Source: Pirellulaceae bacterium
GTDB lineage: Bacteria; Planctomycetota; Planctomycetia; Pirellulales; Pirellulaceae
Assembly (NCBI GenBank): GCA_028066335.1
Contig: JALCBQ010000021.1
Coordinates: forward strand, 1-32,012
Direction of reading: 5' to 3'
Length of the DNA: 32,012 nt
Both the position numbers and the translations under genes were made by a program. The first letter of the stretch is position 1; each line of letters opens with the position of its first letter. Shown piece after piece: positions 8,364-16,096 of the stretch. Below the pieces are notes generated by a model. The model saw only the letters and a program-made list of their open reading frames with translations, searched no databases and was not told the origin of the DNA.

Positions 8364-9443
8364 ATGTTTCCAACTGTTGATCTTCGAAGCGATACAATAA
8401 CTCAGCCAACTCTCGAAATGCGCCAAGCAATTGTATCGGCAACACTAGGCGATGATGTCCTAGGAGATGATCCAACCGTAAAACAGCTAGAAGAGACGAT
8501 CGCCTCGCTACTTGGAAAAGAGGCCGCCCTTTTTGTCCCTTCAGGAACGATGGCAAACCAAATTGCCATTAAAATTCACTGCCGACCAGGGGACGAGATA
8601 CTAGCCGAAGCGACAAGCCATATTCTCCTTTACGAACAAGGAGGCTATGCCCAATTGGCAGGTGCTTCAGTCGATCCAATTGATGGCGAATTTGGCATCT
8701 TTCACATCGATCAACTCAGGGAAAAAATCAAACGAGACGATCCTCATTTTTGTAACACGCGCCTTGTTGTGCTAGAAAATACGCATAACCGTGGTGGGGG
8801 AACCCTTTGGCAAATTGAGCAAGTCGAAAAAATTAGCCATTGGGCGAAAGAAAATGGGTTGGCAATGCATCTTGATGGTGCGCGTTTATTTAACGCCGAG
8901 GCAGCGACCAATATTTCTGTATCTCAATGGGCAGAACATTTTGATACGGTGAGCCTCTGTTTTAGCAAAGGGCTCGGCGCCCCCGTCGGCTCTGTCCTCC
9001 TGGGCACTCAAAAAACGATCACCAGCGCTCGGAGAATTCGTAAAGTCCTAGGGGGCGGTATGCGTCAATCAGGGCTTTTAGCAGCGGCAGCTCTTTACAG
9101 CCTAAAACACCATCGTAAGCGCCTTGTCGAAGATCACCACGCAGCGCAAGAAATGGGAAAAGCGATCAACCAAGAGGAAGGACTCTCCCTTGTCGGCAGA
9201 GGGCCAGAAACGAATATCGTCCTTTTTGAGGTCGACCCCGCTCTTGCCACAGCGGCTGAACTCGTTGGACTTTTAGAAGAGAGAAAAATTCGAGCTTTAG
9301 CTATGGGAAAACAGCAAATACGTCTTGTAACTCACCTGGAAATTACCCCAGAAATGGTCGATTATTTTTGTGTAACTTTACCCAAAGTCATTAGTGACCG
9401 CAAAGCGGGCAAGCTACCCAAGAACCTTGCAACAGCCTATTAA
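8364..9443 (+). CDS. ltaE: Low-specificity L-threonine aldolase
   Basis: This cytoplasmic PLP enzyme (fold type I, beta-eliminating lyase family) cleaves L-threonine or L-allo-threonine to glycine and acetaldehyde. The 359-residue protein begins with [12 protein letters not shown] and contains [15 protein letters not shown] (29-43), [12 protein letters not shown] (57-68) for PLP phosphate binding, [10 protein letters not shown] (169-178) with PLP-ring Asp171, and the Schiff-base Lys202 in [12 protein letters not shown]. All expected residues are present and length is normal. ATG 8364 has only a weak purine-rich stretch upstream. It is divergent from the glycine-oxidase-like gene across 179 bases and convergent with the AhpD-like gene. 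Stereospecificity cannot be told from sequence. Confidence 0.9.
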   Translation: MFPTVDLRSDTITQPTLEMRQAIVSATLGDDVLGDDPTVKQLEETIASLLGKEAALFVPSGTMANQIAIKIHCRPGDEILAEATSHILLYEQGGYAQLAGASVDPIDGEFGIFHIDQLREKIKRDDPHFCNTRLVVLENTHNRGGGTLWQIEQVEKISHWAKENGLAMHLDGARLFNAEAATNISVSQWAEHFDTVSLCFSKGLGAPVGSVLLGTQKTITSARRIRKVLGGGMRQSGLLAAAALYSLKHHRKRLVEDHHAAQEMGKAINQEEGLSLVGRGPETNIVLFEVDPALATAAELVGLLEERKIRALAMGKQQIRLVTHLEITPEMVDYFCVTLPKVISDRKAGKLPKNLATAY

Positions 9444-9483
9444 AAAACGGCAACTACATAGGCAAAAAGCTCTGCTTTATGAA

Positions 9484-10086
9484 CTAGGAATGTCGAAAAC
9501 CTTCTTCATCCTCACTAGGATGAAGACCAAGGGGCTCACCGTGAATATCAACACCGAGGCCAAGAACCATTCGATTAACATAAGCGAAGTAAGCAACAAT
9601 CTGGTTTAAGTCCAATATACCTGCCTCAGAGAGCCCATGCTCACGTAATGGAAGGATGTCTTCTTCAACCATCTCTTCCGGACTCCGGGTTAACTTTGTA
9701 GCGTACAGACTGAGTGCCTTCTCCCGAGCCGTTAAGCTTTCGCTTGCTACATTTCCAGTGGCCGCCTGAACCAACTCATCAGCGAGTGCAGAGTCATTAT
9801 CTAAATGACGAGTTAGGCCAGCCTGATGATGCTCTTTGCAATAATGGCATCCATTAAGGGCCGAAACAACAGTTCCGACAAGCTCGCGCTCACGTGGAGA
9901 AAGATCATTGGGGCGACTGTGGATCGCTGCTTTATAGAGTGCTAAATGAGCAGCAAGAGTCCGTGGACGAAGGCTGTGGATCGTTAGAACATTGTCGATA
10001 TGTCCATCAGGGGTTTTAATTTGCTCGTATAGTTCGGCCAGTTTTCCCGTTGCATTCTGGGGTGAAATTGTTTCAATCCATGCCAT
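9484..10086 (-). CDS. AhpD-like peroxidase-related protein (carboxymuconolactone decarboxylase family)
   Basis: This 200-residue helical protein has the AhpD core: Glu68 in PRERELV, then Cys80-x-x-Cys83-x-x-x-His87 in NGCHYCKEHH. In AhpD-type proteins these residues form a redox-active disulfide and proton relay. The family includes alkylhydroperoxidase-like and uncharacterised peroxidase-related enzymes, and the natural substrate is usually unknown. The two-cysteine motif is intact, so thiol redox activity is plausible. It starts 75 bases after the end of the glutamate dehydrogenase gene on the same strand and may be co-transcribed with it. ATG 10086 follows an AAAGA-rich stretch. Confidence 0.85.
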   Translation of the reverse strand: MAWIETISPQNATGKLAELYEQIKTPDGHIDNVLTIHSLRPRTLAAHLALYKAAIHSRPNDLSPRERELVGTVVSALNGCHYCKEHHQAGLTRHLDNDSALADELVQAATGNVASESLTAREKALSLYATKLTRSPEEMVEEDILPLREHGLSEAGILDLNQIVAYFAYVNRMVLGLGVDIHGEPLGLHPSEDEEGFRHS

Positions 10087-10161
10087 TTTATCTTTGCTCT
10101 CTTTCGTTCCAATAGAAAAAGCCTTCTATTTGCAGATTAACCTAAAAGCAAAAACTCACCG

Positions 10162-11397
10162 TTAGCTAAAGCCAGCGAGTTCTGTCGCCCGCTTAACCCG
10201 TTTAATCGCTAAAATATAGGCAGCCGTTCGAAGAGGCACCTCGTATTCTCGCGAAGCTTGCCACACCTCTTCAAAGGCACGGGCAAGAACCTGCTCAAGT
10301 TCCTGACGGACTCGGTTTAGTCCCCATGAATAATGTTGAAGATTTTGCACCCATTCAAAATAACTGACCGTTACACCACCAGCGTTGGCCAAAATATCGG
10401 GCAAAACGATCGCACCATTTTTTTCAAGTATCTCGTCAGCCCCCGGATCGACAGGGCCATTTGCCGCTTCAACAATGAGAGAGGCTGTTACACGCGGCGC
10501 ATTCTCTTTAGTGATAACACCCCCAATGGCAGCCGGAACAAGTAGCTCAACGTCAAGTTCCAAGAGCTCTGCGTTGGTGATTTTTGTCGCCTTCTCGTAA
10601 CCTTCAATTGTATTCCCATTTTCAAAATTATAAGTAAGCATTTCAGGGATATTGAGCCCATCCGCATTATAAAAACCTCCGCCAACATTGCTCACAGCGA
10701 CAACTTTAAAATCGGCTTCGTGAAGATATTTGGCCGCATGAATCCCGACATTCCCGAATCCTTGAATAGCGACCCGTGTTTCGTTCGCCTTACGTCCAAG
10801 GCGTCCCAACATTTTGACAATAAGAATGCCGACTCCCCGTCCAGTCGCCTCTTCACGACCGACAGCACCATAATGTTCAACCGGTTTTCCGGTAATACAC
10901 GCCGGATTGAAGCCATGGTATTTTTCCCACTGGTTTCGAATCCACGCCATCTCTTCGGCACCTGTTCCCATATCAGGGGCAGGAATATCGGTCACTGGCC
11001 CGACAACATCGTGAATTTGATCGATAAAGCTACGAGTTACACTCTCAATTTCAGTACGGCTATGGGCACGGGGATCGATAGCAACCCCTCCCTTGGCCCC
11101 ACCATAAGGAATATCAACAACGGCGGTTTTCCACGTCATTAAAGTGGCAAGCGATCGGACATCATCAAGATCAACTGCAGGATGAAAGCGTAATCCACCC
11201 TTCATGGGGCCACGTGAATTGTTATGCTGAACTCGGTAACCTAAAAAAGAGACGATTCGGCCATCATCAAGCTTTGCAGGTATTTGAACCTGAACCTCTC
11301 TTTTAGGGGTAAGTAATAGACCTCGAATGTCATCGTGCAGATCAAGGTAGTTCGCCGCCGTGTCGAAATAATGCCGAACAGCTTCAAAAGCCTTCAT
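10162..11397 (-). CDS. gdhA: Glutamate dehydrogenase (Glu/Leu/Phe/Val dehydrogenase family)
   Basis: This 411-residue enzyme catalyses reversible oxidative deamination of glutamate to 2-oxoglutarate and ammonia. The substrate domain has PMKGGLRF (64-71) with Lys66, Lys90, catalytic Lys102 in YGGAKGGV, and Asp142 in DIPAPDMGT. The Rossmann domain has GFGNVG (IQGFGNVGIHAA). Length and motif forms match the catabolic hexameric RocG/GudB-like class. Coenzyme choice cannot be fixed by eye, and other family members act on leucine or phenylalanine. The complete hut operon in the same window makes glutamate a sensible substrate. ATG 11397 has AAAGG upstream. Confidence 0.88.
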   Translation of the reverse strand: MKAFEAVRHYFDTAANYLDLHDDIRGLLLTPKREVQVQIPAKLDDGRIVSFLGYRVQHNNSRGPMKGGLRFHPAVDLDDVRSLATLMTWKTAVVDIPYGGAKGGVAIDPRAHSRTEIESVTRSFIDQIHDVVGPVTDIPAPDMGTGAEEMAWIRNQWEKYHGFNPACITGKPVEHYGAVGREEATGRGVGILIVKMLGRLGRKANETRVAIQGFGNVGIHAAKYLHEADFKVVAVSNVGGGFYNADGLNIPEMLTYNFENGNTIEGYEKATKITNAELLELDVELLVPAAIGGVITKENAPRVTASLIVEAANGPVDPGADEILEKNGAIVLPDILANAGGVTVSYFEWVQNLQHYSWGLNRVRQELEQVLARAFEEVWQASREYEVPLRTAAYILAIKRVKRATELAGFS

Positions 11398-11849
11398 TTA
11401 TAAAACCTTTATCAAGGTGGATCGGCCTCTCTACAGCTTTGACTTTCAAGCACTAAATTGATACCTCTATGAAATAAAGGGGTGAGGAAACCAAACACCC
11501 AAAATATTTCAAAAAGAAACCGTTTTACAGCTCATTGATAGTCCAAAGCTCCCAATCCCGTTGGTGTAAATTATCAACCAAAATAATACTTAATGGGCCG
11601 GAACGGCCCACTAGGTGAATTTCATTATATTACCCTCAAAGATCTATTCTGCCATACCATCTTTTGAGATTTTACGGGAAAATTCAGGTTATCATCAAAT
11701 AGTCCCTTTATCGAAACAGGTCAACCTCGCCGAGGAACAACTTTTGACTTTTGTCCCCATTCAGTGTAGATTGTCGGTGGCTTACCTCTTGATACTTTAG
11801 AGAGATAACGATCAGCCTTTTAAATTTCTCCAAGTGATATTCAAATTGT
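11398..11849. other. 452-bp divergent intergenic region with a GC hairpin
   Basis: This lies between gdhA (-) and the membrane-protein gene at 11850 (+). It must hold both promoters, but I cannot assign -35/-10 boxes with confidence. The one clear structure is TGGGCC (11594-11599) / GGCCCA (11605-11610) with loop GGAAC. It lacks a following T-run, so it does not look like a normal terminator. A 61-codon GTG-started frame at 11615-11800 has no supporting signal. Confidence 0.5.
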
Positions 11850-13913
11850 ATGAACGAAGTTGAACACTTTTGGGCACTCACTATTCGCCTCGGCATTTTT
11901 TCTAAAGAACAATGTCAACAGCTTTATACAAAGTATCGAAAACAGGGAGGGCTTCCAGAAGCCGCCTCTCTCGGGGCGACTCTCCATAAAAATGACCTTC
12001 TGACCAAAGAACAACTCGATAAAATTGAGCAAGCACTCAACGTCGGTTTTTCTCAACAACAGACAAAAGACGATGGACGGTTTGCCCACGAGAGCTTTTC
12101 ATTAGAGATGCTTGACGAGGAAGAAGATAGCTTTAACCACGAAGAGAGTATTTCTGATAACCGATGGCTTACAACACCAACTCTCAAGGCACAGAGCCAG
12201 AGCCCTCAATGGGAAGAACCCCAAACGATTGCAGAGCGATTTTCAAAAAAGGAAACAACCAAAAGCCCACTTCTATGGTTCGGGGCAGGTAGTGGAATTT
12301 TACTGGTTGGTCTCTTGGCCGGCCTAACGGTCTTTCTCACCTCTGAAAAGCCTAAAAAGAAGGAAACGCCATCAACCGTCAATACGAAAGAACTTGCCCA
12401 ATTACGCCAACAAATTGAAGAAAAGAAGAAACAAAGTGGACAAGAATCAGTTAAAGAGACAACCTTCCTACCCGATGATGGCCACATGTTATGGGCTCCT
12501 CCCTTTCAAGGACAGCCAATCGATTTGACGAATGTTTTGCCCGGGGCTCAGGTCTATTGCGTTCTTCGAGTCGACCAACTCTTCGAATCACCTGAAGGAA
12601 CTCTTATTTTACGCGCATTAGGCCCTCAGCTAGAAAGTTGGAAAAGCGAGCTTCAAGAAAAAACAAAATTTTCTCTTGAAGAGTTTCGTCAAATAGTCGT
12701 TTCGGTACACCATGATCAAGACAATTTCTTACGACTTGGTTACCGAATTAAGCTGAAAAAGAGTTACAAAAGAGCTGATTTGCTTGGCAAGCTCGAGCTG
12801 CCTCAAAATACCGAAAACCGCCTTTTCCAACAAGGCGAGACGGCTTTCTGGATTCCAAAATCTGCTGAAGTTTCGACCTTTGTATTGGGAAATCCAGACG
12901 ATGTTCTCCGCCTTGAGGAAGCCCCGAATGTACCACCTCTTCTAAGACGTGAGCTTCAAAAACTTCTTCAAAAATCTGACTCGCGAATGCTTTTTACAGC
13001 CCTTTTTTCGCCGAGATATTTCTTTGGAAGTGGATATCGGCTCTTTGAAGGAGATTTAGAACTATTGAAAAAACCACTCGAAGATTTCTTTGGTGAAGAG
13101 CTTCAGGGGGCTTTGCTGACGATTCATTCAGCTGAAAACGTCTATGCTGAGATACGTTTTGAGGGAACTTTAAGTAAACCAGCTCGACAATTAGTCCAGG
13201 AATTTTCCCCCCGTTTTATTGCTATTCCGGATGGGGTTGAAGACTATCTTATCTCTCTTACACCCGACCCACATTGGCGCAAACTAGCAATTCGCATACC
13301 TCAGATGCTCCGATTTCTCGCCTCTAATGTACGCTTGGGAACCGAAGAGGATCAGATGGTTTCAAATGTCATTTTACCCGAAAACTCACTCCATAACTTT
13401 TTGGCAGGGGCCGAGCTTCTTGTTTGGCAACCACGAAACTCGAATGTGATCATCACAGACCCCAGGGTATCAGCAACGGCTCCTTCACAATTAACACTTA
13501 CAAAACTACTTGAGAAAGAATTTACAATATCTTTCGGACAAAAATCACTTGAGCTGTCCTTACAAGAGGTTGAAGAGGTCGTGAACGCCGCTTATCCCCA
13601 TTTGGATCCCCCGTTTGAGATCGAAATATTGGGACAAGACCTCAAAGAGGAGGGGATCACCAAGAATCAACAGATCCGTGATTTTGACCAACAGGGGGTT
13701 AGCCTAGCCGACATATTGACAACGATTGTCATGAAAGGAAATCCGGTGACCACCGTTCTCAAGGCAAATGAAACAGACCAGAAGCTTGTTTGGTTGGTAC
13801 CTCCTGGCAATCCCTCGGATAGCTCGGTAGAAAAACAAGGGCGAAAAATTATTGTAACGACTCGCAACGCCGCGAAAAGAAAAAAACAACTATTACCTAA
13901 GGTATTCCAGTAG
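11850..13913 (+). CDS. Single-span membrane protein with cytoplasmic helical domain, function unknown
   Basis: This 687-residue protein opens with a helical domain (about 5-70: RLGIFSKEQC, GATLHKNDLLTKEQLDKIEQ). It is built like the short 'levels of L-x-x-x-G-L-L-T-x-x-Q' helices found near kinases and GspE-type proteins in planctomycetes. An acidic linker (80-135) and one transmembrane helix at 141-163 (LLWFGAGSGILLVGLLAGLTVFL, broken here as LLWFGAGSGI and following) come next. A Lys/Gln-rich coiled stretch lies at 168-200 and a large extracytoplasmic domain at about 210-670 matches no family I can name. There is no cleavable signal peptide. A basic tail, RKKQLL, ends the protein. It is followed after 65 bases by another single-span protein, probably in one operon. 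Confidence 0.7.
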   Translation: MNEVEHFWALTIRLGIFSKEQCQQLYTKYRKQGGLPEAASLGATLHKNDLLTKEQLDKIEQALNVGFSQQQTKDDGRFAHESFSLEMLDEEEDSFNHEESISDNRWLTTPTLKAQSQSPQWEEPQTIAERFSKKETTKSPLLWFGAGSGILLVGLLAGLTVFLTSEKPKKKETPSTVNTKELAQLRQQIEEKKKQSGQESVKETTFLPDDGHMLWAPPFQGQPIDLTNVLPGAQVYCVLRVDQLFESPEGTLILRALGPQLESWKSELQEKTKFSLEEFRQIVVSVHHDQDNFLRLGYRIKLKKSYKRADLLGKLELPQNTENRLFQQGETAFWIPKSAEVSTFVLGNPDDVLRLEEAPNVPPLLRRELQKLLQKSDSRMLFTALFSPRYFFGSGYRLFEGDLELLKKPLEDFFGEELQGALLTIHSAENVYAEIRFEGTLSKPARQLVQEFSPRFIAIPDGVEDYLISLTPDPHWRKLAIRIPQMLRFLASNVRLGTEEDQMVSNVILPENSLHNFLAGAELLVWQPRNSNVIITDPRVSATAPSQLTLTKLLEKEFTISFGQKSLELSLQEVEEVVNAAYPHLDPPFEIEILGQDLKEEGITKNQQIRDFDQQGVSLADILTTIVMKGNPVTTVLKANETDQKLVWLVPPGNPSDSSVEKQGRKIIVTTRNAAKRKKQLLPKVFQ

Positions 13914-13978
13914 TCATAAGGTATAATAAACCTAGAAAACGTCCTTATCTCTTAGACGTCCTCTAAAAAGGTCGATTT

Positions 13979-16039
13979 GTGGAAGAAATCATTACACACT
14001 GTGCAACTTGTCAGGCGAACATTCGGGTAAAAAACTTGGCCCTACTGGGCCAAATTGTCTCCTGTCCAAAGTGTTCGAGTATGATGCAAATCCCAACCGA
14101 ACAAGAGTTGTTGGATCAGGGCAAAATTTTGCAAGCGGATTTGGCACAACGAACGGCTGCAAAACCAGCAACTTCTCCAGAGCAGACGATCCAGACCTCC
14201 AGAAATCAGAAAGAGAGCGAAGAGGCGACTCAGCCCATGTCGCCAGCCCTCCCTACGTCACCGGCTCCGGTTACCTCTTCTTCAACAAAGTGGGTTTTTT
14301 TAGGGGGTGGCTTCGCTGTTGGCTCAACCCTTTTAGCCGGGATTCTCTATTTTTCATTGACAGCGACAAACGAAGAACCACTCGCTCAGAACGATCCTAG
14401 TCAAGTCGGCTCAAAGCTTAATCAGAATGAACAGCAGAGAGTCGACCAAGAGCAGGGCTCTGTTAAGAAAACCGATGAAGGTTCAAAACCTGTAAAAAAA
14501 GGCTCCGTTGATAAAGAGACGACTTCGGGCATTACTGTTGATCGGGGCACAACTTCGGAAGAAGGGGCAGGCACTACGATCCAAAGTACGAAAGAGGATG
14601 CAAATCAAACCAAACTTGAAGAAAGTACAGATTCCAAAACTGAGGAGCTTATGGGGAATCCTCTCAATAAACTAGAGACTCTCATTAAGGAACAGGACAA
14701 GATCGTTAAGGCTGAGGAAGAAGCGGCCAAACAAGAAAAAACGCAACGTGAAAAAATGGTTGGCCAAACAAGCCTGCTTGGCCAGTATCAATCATTCCTT
14801 GAGCAGGATAGTCAATTCCTAACCCAGGTGAGGGAACAAAACAGTCGACGAGTTAACGAGGACGAAATAGATAAAAAGACAGAGACTAATCTAAATCAGG
14901 CGGATGCAACACCTGAAACTCCCTTAGAAACAAACCATTCCTCATTTCCACTTTTAACCCCGATCGATCTACAGCGTCGCCTTCAGTTTTCTATGCCCAA
15001 AATCGATTTTTCAGAAACGACGCTATCTCAATTGTTCGATCTATTTACTCAGATCACCGGGGCTCCCGTATCAATTTCATCAGAACTTTATATTGAAAAA
15101 CAAGAGCTCTTCCAAAAAACTTTTTCTCTACAACAACAAGAAACAACTCTTGGAGAGCTCTTCGGACAACTCCTACAAAAAGAGGGGCTCCAACTCGAAC
15201 CAAGGCGACACTACTGGCTCCTTGTTTCAACAGATCCAAAGAAACAAAGTGCCTATTTAGTCGAAGATCTGGTAACAAGTGGTGGAGAAAGCAACGCCGA
15301 CCTTCTTTCTCTTCTGCAACCTTTTCAAAAACATTGGAGAGACCCTGCTCTTTCGGAAAAAGCAGCGAACGAACTTACTGCAAATCCGTTCATAAATCTT
15401 AATAAAAAAACTCAAACTCTAACCGTTGGTAAAGAGATTGCACACTTGAACTTCGTTGTTCTCTTCTTGGAAAAACTGCGATCAGCCCGAGGGATCGACC
15501 GTAAAACAAGCCAATCACTCGACCGCTATTCCCTTGAATACCTTCAGAACCAACAAGAAGCCCTTTTAAACTTAACGGTTACTACCGATCATATGGTACC
15601 CCAAAACTTGACGACCGTCTCACAGAGCTTTTTCAAACAGACTGGGGCTACGATATTGGTCGACTGGGAAAATGTTTTACCTCAACTTCGCACAGGAGAA
15701 CGGAAAATCCTCTTTCCAACGAAGGAAAACACTCTTCGGGAGGCCATCGATTTACTCTGTAAATCGGAGAATCTAGTTTCTTATCCCCTTGGTCCCAAAG
15801 GGATCTATCTGACAACACCGACGAGCCCTAACCAACTAAAGTTCCTTGAGTTCTACCAAGTCGGTGACCTCGTTGAAAAGTACACTGAAGCTTCTCGTCT
15901 AACCGATCGATTAAAAGCGACTTTATCTACCGAAGTAGCAATGACTTTTGATCCTATAAGCAAAACACTGATTTTTTCGGGGATCGCTGAGAGCCATCAA
16001 CAACTTGAAGAGACTCTTAAAACGTTGCGCATGCAATAA
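13979..16039 (+). CDS. Zinc-ribbon, single-span membrane protein with two STN/secretin-like modules
   Basis: The start is GTG 13979 with AAAAGG about 8 bases upstream. The 686-residue product has an N-terminal zinc ribbon with Cys8, Cys11, Cys29 and Cys32, a Ser/Pro/Glu linker, and a transmembrane helix at 105-127. A long charged and coiled-coil-prone region covers 130-320. Two related modules follow: A (340-505) has an STN-like part (FSETTLSQLFDLFTQITGAP) then DLVTSGGES...LTVGKEIAHLNFVVLFLEKL; B (540-686) has LTTVSQSFFKQTGATILVDW then the same ending (LIFSGIAESHQQLEETLKTL). Such modules resemble secretin N-domains and the planctomycete repeats with 'H-x-x-I-x-x-x-L-x-x-L-R' ends. Function is unknown; an envelope scaffold or sensor is inferred. 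Same strand and close to the previous gene. Confidence 0.7.
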   Translation: MEEIITHCATCQANIRVKNLALLGQIVSCPKCSSMMQIPTEQELLDQGKILQADLAQRTAAKPATSPEQTIQTSRNQKESEEATQPMSPALPTSPAPVTSSSTKWVFLGGGFAVGSTLLAGILYFSLTATNEEPLAQNDPSQVGSKLNQNEQQRVDQEQGSVKKTDEGSKPVKKGSVDKETTSGITVDRGTTSEEGAGTTIQSTKEDANQTKLEESTDSKTEELMGNPLNKLETLIKEQDKIVKAEEEAAKQEKTQREKMVGQTSLLGQYQSFLEQDSQFLTQVREQNSRRVNEDEIDKKTETNLNQADATPETPLETNHSSFPLLTPIDLQRRLQFSMPKIDFSETTLSQLFDLFTQITGAPVSISSELYIEKQELFQKTFSLQQQETTLGELFGQLLQKEGLQLEPRRHYWLLVSTDPKKQSAYLVEDLVTSGGESNADLLSLLQPFQKHWRDPALSEKAANELTANPFINLNKKTQTLTVGKEIAHLNFVVLFLEKLRSARGIDRKTSQSLDRYSLEYLQNQQEALLNLTVTTDHMVPQNLTTVSQSFFKQTGATILVDWENVLPQLRTGERKILFPTKENTLREAIDLLCKSENLVSYPLGPKGIYLTTPTSPNQLKFLEFYQVGDLVEKYTEASRLTDRLKATLSTEVAMTFDPISKTLIFSGIAESHQQLEETLKTLRMQ

Positions 16040-16043
16040 GCAA

Positions 16044-16084
16044 AATCTTTTTTTGTCGGGCAAGAACTACTTAAAAAAAAGATT
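16044..16084. terminator. AT-rich 11-bp inverted repeat between convergent genes
   Basis: AATCTTTTTTT (16044-16054) pairs exactly with AAAAAAAGATT (16074-16084) across a 19-base loop in the 57-base gap between two converging genes. Each strand shows a T-run, so it may end transcription in both directions. The stem has almost no GC, so the call is weak. Confidence 0.35.
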
Positions 16085-16096
16085 CAAGAAGAGCAA

